A stretch of DNA of 64,000 nucleotides, from contig CBDDAF010000002.1 of assembly GCA_965224815.1 (NCBI GenBank), positions 1 to 64,000 on the forward strand, in the 5' to 3' direction. The notes under the pieces are model-generated. The model was not told the DNA's origin. It searched no databases and saw nothing but the letters and a program-made list of their open reading frames with translations. The DNA is from CAYPEL01 sp036479985 (lineage in GTDB: Bacteria > Pseudomonadota > Gammaproteobacteria > DSM-19610). Shown here piece after piece: positions 9,196 to 18,825 of the stretch. Positions within the stretch are counted from its first letter, which is position 1. Each line of letters opens with the position of its first letter. The translations under genes and the position numbers were made by a program.

Positions 9196-11690
9196 AAACA
9201 TTTTTACAGTGGCGGCTAGCGTTACGCTTGCTGGCGCGTGACTGGCGTGCCGGTGAGTTGCGGATACTGTTTATCGCACTGGTACTGGCGGTGGCTGCGA
9301 CCACGTCGATCAGTTTTATGACCGACCGACTGGCGCGCGGAATGGTCAATCAATCAGCGGATTTTCTGGGTGCGGATATAATTTTAAAAAGTCCACGGCC
9401 GGTGAATAAAACTCTGCTGCGGCAGGCGTCTGCCTTTAATCTGCAAACGACCGAGAGCCTGCAGTTCGCTAGCATGGTGGTGAGTGGTGATGCGTTGCAG
9501 TTGTCCAGTGTGCGCGCGGTAGATGAGCAATTCCCGTTACGTGGCAAGATGCGTACTGCAAGTGCGTCTTATGTTTCCGATAGTGAAACGCATTCGATCC
9601 CGTTACCAGGTGAAGCCTGGGCAGCACCGGCAATTTTATCGCGCCTGAATCTCTCTACCGGCGACAGCGTGACGGTGGGGAGTTTATCTTTACGTATTAC
9701 ACGTGTGTTGACGTTCGAGCCTGGACAGGCGGGTGAAGTGTTTGGTGTATCACCGCGCCTGTTAATTAACCGAATCGATGTGCCAGCGACCGGTGTGGTG
9801 CAGCCGGGTAGCCGCCTGACATATCAATATTTATTTGCCGGTGATAAAACGGGTCTGGATGCATACCATACCTGGTTAAAGCCACAACTGGATGCCAGCC
9901 ACAGCGTCATCGGTGTGCATGAAGGCCGGCGTGCACTGGGAGCCGCACTGGAGCGAGCCGAGCGTTATCTGGGGTTGGGAATTATGATCGCGGTGATATT
10001 GGCGGGTGTAGCGATTGCCATTGTGGTGCGCCGTTACAGTGAACGTCACCTGGATGTCAGCGCCATGCTACGCTGCCTGGGCTTGTCACAACAGGCCTTG
10101 TTGGCCCTGTATTTAATGCAATTGGTAGTGTTAGGTGTGGCGGCAAGCGCAGTCGGGGGATTACTTGGCTGGTTAATGCAGGCCGGGCTGCTGGCGGTGC
10201 TGTCTGATCTGTTGCCGGTGGCACCATCAACCACTGGCATCCAGCCTTTCCTGCTTGGTTTTGTTACCGGCGCAGCAATGTTAATCGGCTTTGCTTTACC
10301 GCCAGTGATGCGCTTGAAAAACGTGCCACCACTGCGCGTATTGCGCCGAGATCTATTGCCAATGCCCGGTAATGCCTGGATGGTTTATGGCTTCGCCATT
10401 GGCACCGTATTTTTTCTAATCTGGCGCTATACCGATGACATCAAGTTGGTGTTGTCTGCCATGCTCGGTGCAGTGGTTATGGCGCTAGCCCTCTTTATTG
10501 TCGGTTTTGCACTGTTAGCAGTCACTCGCAGCCTGCAATCTCACATGGGTGTAGCCTGGCGCTTTGGTTTGAATAATTTATGGCGTCGTCGACAACTCTC
10601 GCTCAGTCAGATTAGTGCATTTGGCCTGGCTTTCATGGCGATGCTGGTAATTGCATTGGTGCGGAATGAATTGATTTCCACCTGGACACAGCAGTTGCCC
10701 GCCGACACGCCGAATCATTTCGCCGTGAATATTTTGCCAGAACAGGCCGATGCAGTGCAGCAGTTACTTGCCAGTCACGACATTGAAACCACACAGCTCT
10801 ACCCGATGATTCGCGGTCGACTGGTGACAATTAATCATCAACCGGTGCGCACAGCGGTTAGCAAAGAAGCCCAGGGCGACAATGCTTTAAACCGGGAATT
10901 AAATCTGACCTGGACACTCAATCTCCAGAAAGACAATAAGATCCTCGAAGGCCGCTGGCTGAATTCAGGGGATACCAAGCAGCCATTCGTATCGGTTGAA
11001 TCCAGACTAGCGGAACGGCTGGGTATTGAATTAAATGACGAGCTCGGATTCACCATCGGTGCACAACAATTACAGGCACGCGTACTCAATATTCGTTCGG
11101 TGCAATGGGATTCATTTCGACCTAACTTTTACATGATCTTCCCGCCCGGCGTGCTTGATAACTTGCCGTCGACTTATATGACAAGCTTTTATATGCCTGC
11201 TGAAAAGAAGCCAGTGCTAGGCGAACTTGTACGTGCCTACCCTGCTGTGACATTGATCGAAATGGATCTGGTGTTGGCTCAGGCGCAACGCATATTCAGT
11301 CAGATCTCACACATCGTAGAATACGTGTTTGCATTTCTACTACTGGCTGGATTGATCGTCCTGTATGCTGCACTCACAGCGAGTCAGGATGAACGCCTCT
11401 ACGAAGGCGCTCTGATGCGAACCCTGGGCGCAAGCAGTAAACAACTCGGTCAGGCACATCTGGCAGAATTTTTATTGCTAGGTTTTTTCGCAGGTGTGCT
11501 TGCCATCATGGGAACCGAAGCCATACTCTGGGTGCTGTATAGTCAGTTATTGGAACTGGACTATAATTTTAACCCATTACTTTGGATCATCGTGCCTCTG
11601 GCCGGTGCATTATTCATTGGCGCGGCGGGTTATTGGTCTACGCGCAAGGTTAAGCACCAAAGCCCGATGCTGCTGCTTAATAATAGTTAA
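9192..11690 (+). CDS. ybbP: FtsX-like ABC permease, YbbP-like
   Basis: An 832-residue inner-membrane protein with two FtsX-type permease modules. There is an N-terminal transmembrane segment (about 20-40), a large periplasmic domain (about 45-250), several helices near 260-480, a second periplasmic region, and a terminal bundle of three helices. Length and order match YbbP. It partners the ATPase encoded upstream, with which it is translationally coupled by overlapping stop and start codons. A 17-bp inverted repeat links its 3' end to the downstream gap. Confidence 0.9.
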   Translation: MKTFLQWRLALRLLARDWRAGELRILFIALVLAVAATTSISFMTDRLARGMVNQSADFLGADIILKSPRPVNKTLLRQASAFNLQTTESLQFASMVVSGDALQLSSVRAVDEQFPLRGKMRTASASYVSDSETHSIPLPGEAWAAPAILSRLNLSTGDSVTVGSLSLRITRVLTFEPGQAGEVFGVSPRLLINRIDVPATGVVQPGSRLTYQYLFAGDKTGLDAYHTWLKPQLDASHSVIGVHEGRRALGAALERAERYLGLGIMIAVILAGVAIAIVVRRYSERHLDVSAMLRCLGLSQQALLALYLMQLVVLGVAASAVGGLLGWLMQAGLLAVLSDLLPVAPSTTGIQPFLLGFVTGAAMLIGFALPPVMRLKNVPPLRVLRRDLLPMPGNAWMVYGFAIGTVFFLIWRYTDDIKLVLSAMLGAVVMALALFIVGFALLAVTRSLQSHMGVAWRFGLNNLWRRRQLSLSQISAFGLAFMAMLVIALVRNELISTWTQQLPADTPNHFAVNILPEQADAVQQLLASHDIETTQLYPMIRGRLVTINHQPVRTAVSKEAQGDNALNRELNLTWTLNLQKDNKILEGRWLNSGDTKQPFVSVESRLAERLGIELNDELGFTIGAQQLQARVLNIRSVQWDSFRPNFYMIFPPGVLDNLPSTYMTSFYMPAEKKPVLGELVRAYPAVTLIEMDLVLAQAQRIFSQISHIVEYVFAFLLLAGLIVLYAALTASQDERLYEGALMRTLGASSKQLGQAHLAEFLLLGFFAGVLAIMGTEAILWVLYSQLLELDYNFNPLLWIIVPLAGALFIGAAGYWSTRKVKHQSPMLLLNNS

Positions 11691-11708
11691 ACGGCCAGAG
11701 GCACGATG
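11588..11708. repeat. 17-bp perfect inverted repeat spanning the ybbP stop
   Basis: Arms 11588-11604 and 11692-11708 are perfect reverse complements (core ATCGTGCCTCTGGCCG) separated by 87 bases. The left arm lies inside the coding sequence and the right arm just after the stop. It could form a long-loop hairpin in mRNA, or mark a past template-switch event. There is no T-tract. Confidence 0.5.
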
Positions 11709-11806
11709 CAACGAATCCCAACCGAGCGCTATCGACTTGCCTATGCTATTCGCGGCAATATACTGTGGATATCCACTCTGTGATTACAACAACGACCTTA
11801 TAACCC

Positions 11807-13603
11807 ATGAATACTGCATTTACCATCGCTGAAAAAGCTCCCAACCTCCCCAGAACCCCCTGGCGTTTTGCGCTCTATTTTTATGCAAAAATCCGCTTTG
11901 CACTGCTTACAATTATTGTTTTTGAAGCCATGCAGGCAAGCTGTACGATTTCATTACCCTATGCGGTAAAGCAAATTATTGATGCCGTTACTCTGGCCAA
12001 TGAAACCGGCGTCGATGTATTCGAAGCTGCTTATGAACCGCTTAAATTTTTTGCGCTACTCAATCTGGGTATTGTTTTATTCAGTCGCGCCAGCGGCGCT
12101 ATTCTTGTCAGTAATGGCCCGGTTTTGCGCGGAAAAATCAGGAAGTCTTTATTCCAGTATTTACAGTTTCATTCACATCGTTATTTTGTATCGCATTTTT
12201 CAGGATCACTGGCAAACCGTATTGCAGAAGTCTCAACTAGTTGCATGCATGCACTGTGGACAATCACATTCACGTTTTATCCGCTCATTATTCAATCAAT
12301 TGTAGCCTTGATTATTCTGTTTGGCACCAGTGAAAAGCTCGCACTGGTACTTATCGTATGGCTCGTTATTTATACAGGCATCTCTATTATTCTTGCCAGG
12401 AAATGCCAGGTTTATTCCAAAGATTTTGCAGCGGCACGCTCAAAAGTCAGTGGTAAAATCGTGGACTCTGTAACCAATATGATGAACACCAAAATGTTTG
12501 CCCGTGGTGAATATGAAGGTAATTATCTCACTGATTACATTGATTATGAAATCGTGCATGCCAAACGCACTTTCTGGTATATGGAAAAAATGCGCTGGTT
12601 CCAGTTTATATCTGCAATGATATTGATGGTTTCAATGGTCGCTTATGCACTGAAGATCTGGACGGAAGGCGGCCTGACTGTCGGTGAATTTTCTATGGTA
12701 GCCGGCATTGCAATTATGCTCATCGAAGCGGCTCGCGGGCTTAGCCGTAGCTTTCTTGAGTTTTTTGAATACATTGGAAATATTTCTGATGGGGTGTCTA
12801 TTTTTATTCAGCCACATGAAATCATTGACCAGCCTCAGGCCAAAGATATTCAGGTGCATAAAGGTGAAATAGAATTCAGAGAGATAGATTTCACTTACCC
12901 TGAAGGATTACAGATTTTCAAACAACTGAATGTGCATATCCAGCCCCATCAAAAGGTGGGTCTGGTAGGGTTCTCCGGTTCCGGGAAGTCTACCTTTGTA
13001 AATTTAATGTTGCGCCTGTTTGAAGCGAATAGCGGATCAATCAACATAGACTCACAAAATATTCTGCAGGTAACACAAGATAGCCTGCGTGAAAATATTT
13101 CAATGATTCCGCAAGACCCTATGCTGTTCCATCGCTCACTCATGGAAAATATTCGCTATGGAAAACTGGATGCGAGTGATGAAGAAGTTATGCAAGCAGC
13201 AAAAAAAGCCAATGCTCATGACTTCATATTACAAACCGAGAGTGGTTATGAGTCCCTGGTAGGCGAACGTGGCGTTAAACTTTCTGGCGGGCAACGCCAA
13301 CGTATTGCCATCGCACGAGCCATCTTGAAAGACTCTCCGATACTGATACTGGATGAAGCGACTTCATCGCTGGATTCTGTGACCGAAAAGAAAATACAGC
13401 AGGGCCTGGATTATTTAATGCAGGAAAAAACTGTCATTATTATCGCACACCGGTTATCGACTATTTCACATATGGATCGAATTCTGGTATTTGATCAGGG
13501 TGCTATTATTGAAGACGGTGATCATCAGATGTTATTAAAGAAAGAATCCGGTCACTATGCAAAACTGTGGAATATGCAGGCGGGTGGTTTTTTACCTGGG
13601 TAA
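11807..13603 (+). CDS. ABC exporter, fused transmembrane and ATPase domains
   Basis: A 598-residue half-transporter of the type IV (MsbA/lipid-drug) exporter group. Six transmembrane helices fill residues about 25-320. The ATPase domain follows from about 345, with Walker A GFSGSGKST near 387-395, signature LSGGQRQR near 493 and Walker B ILILDEATSSLD near 510. It should work as a homodimer in the inner membrane. Substrate unknown; the gene is not in a biosynthetic cluster. The next gene, a small membrane protein, follows after 8 bp and is probably co-transcribed. Start is the ATG reading MNTAFTIAEK. Confidence 0.9.
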   Translation: MNTAFTIAEKAPNLPRTPWRFALYFYAKIRFALLTIIVFEAMQASCTISLPYAVKQIIDAVTLANETGVDVFEAAYEPLKFFALLNLGIVLFSRASGAILVSNGPVLRGKIRKSLFQYLQFHSHRYFVSHFSGSLANRIAEVSTSCMHALWTITFTFYPLIIQSIVALIILFGTSEKLALVLIVWLVIYTGISIILARKCQVYSKDFAAARSKVSGKIVDSVTNMMNTKMFARGEYEGNYLTDYIDYEIVHAKRTFWYMEKMRWFQFISAMILMVSMVAYALKIWTEGGLTVGEFSMVAGIAIMLIEAARGLSRSFLEFFEYIGNISDGVSIFIQPHEIIDQPQAKDIQVHKGEIEFREIDFTYPEGLQIFKQLNVHIQPHQKVGLVGFSGSGKSTFVNLMLRLFEANSGSINIDSQNILQVTQDSLRENISMIPQDPMLFHRSLMENIRYGKLDASDEEVMQAAKKANAHDFILQTESGYESLVGERGVKLSGGQRQRIAIARAILKDSPILILDEATSSLDSVTEKKIQQGLDYLMQEKTVIIIAHRLSTISHMDRILVFDQGAIIEDGDHQMLLKKESGHYAKLWNMQAGGFLPG

Positions 13604-13611
13604 TCACATTT

Positions 13612-14091
13612 ATGTTGCGTAAGATATACAATCTGATTATCTATGCTGCAGTTGTGGCCTACACTATTCTGGAAACATTCTGGGAGTATGTTTCCGATGT
13701 GTTATTTACTTACACCCCGCTTCGACTGTTTTCGATCAAGATACATGATACTCTGGAAAATAAAAGTGAATACCTGATACTGGCCGTATTTATTTTACAT
13801 TTTGTAGCGATGGAAGCCGCAGCAATCATGTCAGGGAAAGCTTTTTTGTCGGGTAACATCATGCTCGGATTGTTGATGTATCTGGTTAAAGGCATCCTCG
13901 CCGTACCCGTTTTCAGGTTCTTTACGGTGGAAAAAGAACATCTATTGAAATTCAAATTTATCCGCGTGAGTTATGAACTGGTTACCTGGATAAAATCAAG
14001 TGAGTATTTTATTAAGGTGACGGCAATGTTCAAGAAGCTAAAAGCGCAGTTGCTTGTAAAGGTCAGGAAAATATATCAGGACTGGTGTTAA
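13612..14091 (+). CDS. Small membrane protein, unknown function
   Basis: A 159-residue protein starting MLRKIYNLII at 13612; an in-frame ATG at 13567 lies inside the ABC gene and is disfavoured. Three hydrophobic segments are visible (about 7-30, 52-72 and 82-100), followed by a basic, helical C-terminal tail. No family is recognised. It follows the ABC exporter by 8 bp and converges with the metallo-hydrolase gene 7 bp away. It may be an accessory of the exporter, which is inference from position only. Confidence 0.7.
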   Translation: MLRKIYNLIIYAAVVAYTILETFWEYVSDVLFTYTPLRLFSIKIHDTLENKSEYLILAVFILHFVAMEAAAIMSGKAFLSGNIMLGLLMYLVKGILAVPVFRFFTVEKEHLLKFKFIRVSYELVTWIKSSEYFIKVTAMFKKLKAQLLVKVRKIYQDWC

Positions 14092-14098
14092 TAAACAG

Positions 14099-14857
14099 TT
14101 AAACATCACACCATTCAAGCCCCTGTGCCTGGCAGGCAATAGTCACATCGATATAATCCAGATTAACGCTACTGGTCAGGGTATTCATCACCAGATCAGG
14201 ATGATTGTTTTTATCACTGAGATGCGCCAGCACCAGTTTGCGCAAGCGCGAAGTATCCATACTGCTGAGCAGTCTGGCTGCCTGATCATTGCTGAGATGT
14301 CCAAATATTCCACCGACACGTTGCTTCAGGCTGTAGGAATATGGGCCGTCCTGTAGCATCCGCAAGTCGTGGTTACATTCAAGCACCAGGGCATCAATAC
14401 CGCCCAGTATTTCGACAACGTGCGGGGTAATGTTGCCGATGTCGGTTAGCAGTCCGAGCTGTAAATCGCCATCACGGAAAATAAACTGACAGGGTTCGCG
14501 TGCATCATGTGGTACAGGAAAAGGCTGTATGGACAGGTCGCCAATGGTAAAAGCCGTGTGGCTGTTAATATAATTAGCATTGGGCATGTCTGCGGCCTGG
14601 CGAGTGGCCAGAGTGCCTGGCGTTGCCCAAACCGGGATATGGTATTTACGCGACAACCGGGCGACTCCACCAATATGATCCGAGTGTTCATGCGTCACCA
14701 GAATAGCATCAATATCAGCCGGGGATTTCTTCAGGCGCTTGATGCGTTTCTCAACTTGAACACAGGAGAAACCACAGTCGATCATGACACAGGTGGCGCC
14801 ACTTTCTACCAGCGTTGCATTGCCTTTGCTACCGCTGCCCAGTGATGCGAATCTCAT
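14099..14857 (-). CDS. MBL-fold metallo-hydrolase, YycJ/WalJ-like
   Basis: A 252-residue metallo-beta-lactamase fold protein. The metal-binding motif HEHSDH is at residues 56-61. The N-terminus MRFASLGSGSKGNATL is typical of the YycJ/WalJ group, some members of which are 5'-exonucleases acting on DNA. Later metal ligands are suggested by the VPHDA and ECNHD segments. It lies 6 bp after bamC on the same strand and is probably in the dapA-bamC operon. Nuclease activity is inferred from the family, not proven here. Confidence 0.85.
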   Translation of the reverse strand: MRFASLGSGSKGNATLVESGATCVMIDCGFSCVQVEKRIKRLKKSPADIDAILVTHEHSDHIGGVARLSRKYHIPVWATPGTLATRQAADMPNANYINSHTAFTIGDLSIQPFPVPHDAREPCQFIFRDGDLQLGLLTDIGNITPHVVEILGGIDALVLECNHDLRMLQDGPYSYSLKQRVGGIFGHLSNDQAARLLSSMDTSRLRKLVLAHLSDKNNHPDLVMNTLTSSVNLDYIDVTIACQAQGLEWCDV

Positions 14858-14863
14858 TCGGCG

Positions 14864-16120
14864 TTACAGTTTGCCAAGCTGTAACTGAATCATTTTCAAT
14901 AACTGAGTAGCCAGAGATGAGTTGTCTGTCACACCGGCATCATCTGTCACGATTACTCGTGTTTGTTCGCCCTTTTCATTGAGCTTAACCAGCATACGCG
15001 AATCTTCGTCTTCATCGGTATCAACACCACGCACATTGCCACCCAACAAGCCAGACAGAAAGCCTTCTTTCTTTTCGGGTTCAGGAATATCATCCGCTTC
15101 AATATAATAAATACCTTTACTTCGATTCAAGTCACTGATCTTAATACCGGCGGCTGCAAGCGCTTTTCCAACATTGTTCCAGGCAGCGGAACTTCCCTGA
15201 TCGATCAGTAACTCAGGGCGATTAAATGACCCTTTACTGAATACAGAATGAATACCCGCTGCCGCAGTCCGCTGCGGCGCGGCAGTAGCCGATGCCGCTT
15301 TCTCGGGATTAATAACGTCTTCCACTGTAGCGCCAAGGGCCAACATCAGGCGTTTCAACATTTCAGACTCAAGCCCTGGCTCAGAAGGCCTTGGCTCCCA
15401 GCGACTGACGGGGATGTCTTCATCCGTGCCTTCGAGCACTTCCTGAATTCCCTGGTGCCTGATATAGATTTCCGTGGTGCCGGATTCAGCGCCCGGTTCC
15501 AGTTGCATGCGATACCTGTCCCGATACACAGATGCCACTTCATTGGACAGCATACGCCCGACTATACCGGTTCTGCGGGTACCCGGCGTGATTGCAGTAC
15601 TGTTCACCCAGTCAGTTTCCAGTACACCAACGGCTTTATCATCCTGTGTCAGCACATACTCTTTATCAACCCAGAACTGTCTCGCCTTTGGCCAGACAGC
15701 AGCGACAGGTTGTTTTACCAGTAACCAGTGTTTGTCCTCTACCCGCTTGAAAATAATCTGCCCGCCGGCCTTAGCTGCTTCGGCCGATGCAGCAGGCACA
15801 GCAACATCCGCATCCTGTGTTTCAGCGTTAATCTTTCTGGCAGTCTCATCGTTCAGGTCAGTATCTGGCAGCGATGATTCGGCTTCCGCCTGCTTATCTA
15901 CTGCCTGTGAAGTGCCGATCTCATCGCCACGAACAATGAGTTCATCGGTGTGCGGCGTGGTAGTCAGATCCGGTGGCACTTCGAGTTTTTTGATCACTTT
16001 GGCTTTTTTGTAATCATCGCTTTTATCAGGAAATATCCAGTCGACAACACTGCATCCTGTGGTCAGTGAAACGCTGAATATCAATAGCAGCCCAAATTGC
16101 TTGAAAAACCTGTTTGGCAT
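14864..16120 (-). CDS. bamC: Outer membrane assembly lipoprotein BamC
   Basis: A 418-residue lipoprotein of the BAM complex, which inserts beta-barrel proteins in the outer membrane. The signal peptide ends in lipobox LTTGC, cysteine 23. An unstructured N-terminal region with PPDLT (which contacts BamD in E. coli) is followed by two helix-grip domains (about 115-230 and 280-415). It is longer than E. coli BamC (344), with extra low-complexity residues at about 60-115. It follows dapA by 47 bp, the conserved dapA-bamC order. Confidence 0.9.
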   Translation of the reverse strand: MPNRFFKQFGLLLIFSVSLTTGCSVVDWIFPDKSDDYKKAKVIKKLEVPPDLTTTPHTDELIVRGDEIGTSQAVDKQAEAESSLPDTDLNDETARKINAETQDADVAVPAASAEAAKAGGQIIFKRVEDKHWLLVKQPVAAVWPKARQFWVDKEYVLTQDDKAVGVLETDWVNSTAITPGTRRTGIVGRMLSNEVASVYRDRYRMQLEPGAESGTTEIYIRHQGIQEVLEGTDEDIPVSRWEPRPSEPGLESEMLKRLMLALGATVEDVINPEKAASATAAPQRTAAAGIHSVFSKGSFNRPELLIDQGSSAAWNNVGKALAAAGIKISDLNRSKGIYYIEADDIPEPEKKEGFLSGLLGGNVRGVDTDEDEDSRMLVKLNEKGEQTRVIVTDDAGVTDNSSLATQLLKMIQLQLGKL

Positions 16121-16167
16121 TGAATCATCCTTAACTTGAAATACTCACGATAAATAGAAATCGAATC

Positions 16168-17046
16168 TTAAATCTGGATACCTGCGGTACGCATGGCTGT
16201 CCGCACAGTCTCATGGTAAGACGCTGCCAGCGGGGTCATCGGCAGGCGCAGGCCGGGTGGAATCATGCCCATTTCAGCCAGCGCCCATTTGACCGGAATT
16301 GGGTTTGCCTCAACAAACAGATCCTGATGCAGGCCTCGCAGAGGCTTATCAAACTGTTCCGCTAAAGCGCGATCACCCGCCAGTGCCGCCTTGCACATGT
16401 CATGCATGGCGCGTGGCGCGACATTTGCCGTTACCGAAATATCGCCTTTTGCACCCGCCAGAATAAATTCCATCGCGGTCGCATCATCACCACTGAAGAC
16501 ATCCATGCGACCTTCACAGATAGTCAACAGTTCCTGCCCACGTTGCAAATCAGCCGTTGCATCCTTGATGCCAACAATGTTGGAAATATCCGCCAGCCGC
16601 TCAACCGTCTCTGGCAACATGTCGCAAGCGGTTCTGCCAGGGACATTATATAGAATTTGCGGGATCGGCACCGCCTCAGCAACTGCCTTGTAGTGCTGGT
16701 AAAGCCCCTCCTGAGAGGGTTTATTATAATAGGGTGTCACCAGCAGGCAGGCATCTGCGCCTGCCTGCATACCGCAGCGCGTCAGGGTAATCGCTTCTGT
16801 GGTGGAATTTGCGCCTGTGCCTGCGATCACCGGAATTCGCCCGGCAACTATATCAACCATGCGCCTTAGCAGGGCGCAATGCTCTTTTTCATTGATAGTT
16901 GCCGCCTCACCGGTGGTACCGACGGCCACCAGTGCATCGGTCCCTTCCGAGATCTGAAATTCAATCAGGGCTTCGAGACTGTCGTAATCGACAGCGCCGC
17001 CTTCCCGCATTGGCATGACCAATGCAACCATACTGCCATGAAACAT
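16168..17046 (-). CDS. dapA: 4-hydroxy-tetrahydrodipicolinate synthase
   Basis: DapA condenses pyruvate with aspartate semialdehyde in lysine and peptidoglycan-precursor synthesis. The 292-residue TIM barrel shows the pyruvate-binding VGTTGEAAT motif, the catalytic tyrosine in LYNVPGRT and the Schiff-base lysine in GIKDAT. The ATG at 17046 (MFHGSMVALVMPM) matches the family start; 17058 is a possible alternative. It is first in an operon with bamC and the metallo-hydrolase, divergent from the GalT-family gene. Confidence 0.95.
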   Translation of the reverse strand: MFHGSMVALVMPMREGGAVDYDSLEALIEFQISEGTDALVAVGTTGEAATINEKEHCALLRRMVDIVAGRIPVIAGTGANSTTEAITLTRCGMQAGADACLLVTPYYNKPSQEGLYQHYKAVAEAVPIPQILYNVPGRTACDMLPETVERLADISNIVGIKDATADLQRGQELLTICEGRMDVFSGDDATAMEFILAGAKGDISVTANVAPRAMHDMCKAALAGDRALAEQFDKPLRGLHQDLFVEANPIPVKWALAEMGMIPPGLRLPMTPLAASYHETVRTAMRTAGIQI

Positions 17047-17168
17047 GGAATTCTCCAAAACGCGCCAGCCTGAATGGTACTTTTATGCAGACAGGCTGAC
17101 AAGATGGCAGGAAGGGATAGTTCTGGGTATGCTAGCCGACAGATAACCCTCAGCAAGGTGAAAATAGA

Positions 17169-18245
17169 ATGAGTAAGCAAGATTCAGTACGTGAAATCCG
17201 CATAAACCCCATTGTGCCCAGTGAATCGGTGCTGGTATCGACTGCACGTGGCATGCGGCCGAGAAAAGAAGAGGCGCCAGCCCCACGGGATACACGCAAA
17301 CATGTAGACACATGCCCATTCTGTCCCGGCAACGAAGACAAAACGCCACCCACTATCACCACCTTCCCGGCTGATGAGGACTGGCAGATTCGTGTCGTGG
17401 AAAACCTCTTCCCCGTCCTTGGCGATGAAAGCAAATCCAATAATCTTGTATTTGGTCTGCAACAAGCCATTGACGGCTATGGTCGCCATGAAGTGATTGT
17501 TGATCACAGCCAGCACGGCATTGCTCTGCACGAAATGTCGACGCAGCATCTGTACAACCTGTTTGGCATGTATCGTGACCGTATCGCCGAGCTGTACGAT
17601 ACCGATCCACGCATTCAGTATGTGCTGGTGTTCAAAAACTTTGGGCCGGCGGCAGGCGCGAGCATACCGCACACGCATAGCCAGGTGATTGCCATGCCGG
17701 TGGTGCCGGAAAACGTCTATAACGAAGTCACCAATACCCGGCAATATTATGAAAAGCACCGGCAATGTATTTTTTGCTCGCTGATCGATGAAGCGCTGAC
17801 CTTTGAAGCCACTATCTATGACCGTGAATCAGGTTCCGTACGCCGCAAGGTGGATGTGGGACAATATGTCGTCGAACGTGGCAAACACTTCGTTGCGATC
17901 AAACCATTTGCGAGCCGCTATGAATGGGAACTGCATATCCTGCCGCTAAAACACAACAGCGATTTTCTAAGCATTTCTGATGAAGAACGCGAAGATATGG
18001 CACAGGTGATGCAAAACGCTATGGCCCGTCTGGATGCCGTTATCGGTGGTGCCCAGTACAATTTCTTCCTGCATTCACTGCCGCACACAAAGGAATTGAA
18101 ACACTGTGATGACAGTTATCACTGGCACCTGGAAATCTGCCCGCGTACCAGTATCCCTACGGGTTTTGAGCTGGGTTCCGGGCTATTTGTCAGCACCATC
18201 AGCCCGGAAGAGGCCGCCGCAAAATTACGCGACGTCAAGATCTGA
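17169..18245 (+). CDS. Galactose-1-phosphate uridylyltransferase family protein
   Basis: A 358-residue HIT-superfamily nucleotidyltransferase. It keeps the zinc-site cysteines C49 and C52 (CPFC), a second CIFC pair near 198-201, and the active-site motif HTHSQ (168-172), whose second histidine forms the uridylyl intermediate in GalT. No galK, galE or galM is nearby. It sits upstream of gcvR. The true substrate could be another sugar phosphate, so I leave the symbol empty. Start ATG 17169 follows an AAGGTGAAAATAG ribosome site. Confidence 0.8.
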   Translation: MSKQDSVREIRINPIVPSESVLVSTARGMRPRKEEAPAPRDTRKHVDTCPFCPGNEDKTPPTITTFPADEDWQIRVVENLFPVLGDESKSNNLVFGLQQAIDGYGRHEVIVDHSQHGIALHEMSTQHLYNLFGMYRDRIAELYDTDPRIQYVLVFKNFGPAAGASIPHTHSQVIAMPVVPENVYNEVTNTRQYYEKHRQCIFCSLIDEALTFEATIYDRESGSVRRKVDVGQYVVERGKHFVAIKPFASRYEWELHILPLKHNSDFLSISDEEREDMAQVMQNAMARLDAVIGGAQYNFFLHSLPHTKELKHCDDSYHWHLEICPRTSIPTGFELGSGLFVSTISPEEAAAKLRDVKI

Positions 18246-18263
18246 CGTGCTACAATCCAGTCA

Positions 18264-18809
18264 ATGAACCAGTCCGCAAACATGAATCAGATGGTCATTA
18301 CAGCCATCGGCGAAGATCAGCCCGGTCTTGTGGATCGCCTGACCCAGAAAGTAATGGATTATCGCTGCAATATCGCTGATAGCCGCATGATGGTGCTGGG
18401 TGGCGAGTTTGCCATTCTGTTGCTGGCAGAAGGTAACTGGAACAATATTGTCAAGCTACAGGATCACCTTGAGCAAATGTCGGATGATCTGAATATGCAG
18501 ATTTCTGTCAAACCGACCACCAATAAAACACCAACCAGTACATCGGTATCGTATTCTGTTGATGTCATTGCTCTGGATCACCCTGGCATTGTGCAAAATC
18601 TGGCCAGCTTTTTCTCAAAACGCTCTATCAATATCCAGGATCTGTCCACCACATCTTATGCTGCGGCACACACCGGCTCACCAATGTTTTCAGTACGTAT
18701 CATCATTGATCTACCGGCAAAAACACACATCGCCAGCCTGCGCGAAGAATTCCAGGGATTTTGTGATGAGCTCAATCTGGATGCGAGCATAGAACCCGTT
18801 ACTCTATAA
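18264..18809 (+). CDS. gcvR: Two-ACT-domain regulator, GcvR-like
   Basis: A 181-residue protein made of two ACT domains (about 8-85 and 97-175), the architecture of GcvR, the glycine cleavage system accessory repressor. GcvR acts by binding the activator GcvA in response to glycine; no GcvA is encoded here. It sits immediately upstream of a Bcp-type peroxiredoxin gene, the order found in many gammaproteobacteria. An in-frame ATG at 18282 is an alternative start. Confidence 0.8.
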   Translation: MNQSANMNQMVITAIGEDQPGLVDRLTQKVMDYRCNIADSRMMVLGGEFAILLLAEGNWNNIVKLQDHLEQMSDDLNMQISVKPTTNKTPTSTSVSYSVDVIALDHPGIVQNLASFFSKRSINIQDLSTTSYAAAHTGSPMFSVRIIIDLPAKTHIASLREEFQGFCDELNLDASIEPVTL

Positions 18810-18825
18810 AAATCAGGAGAACCCT

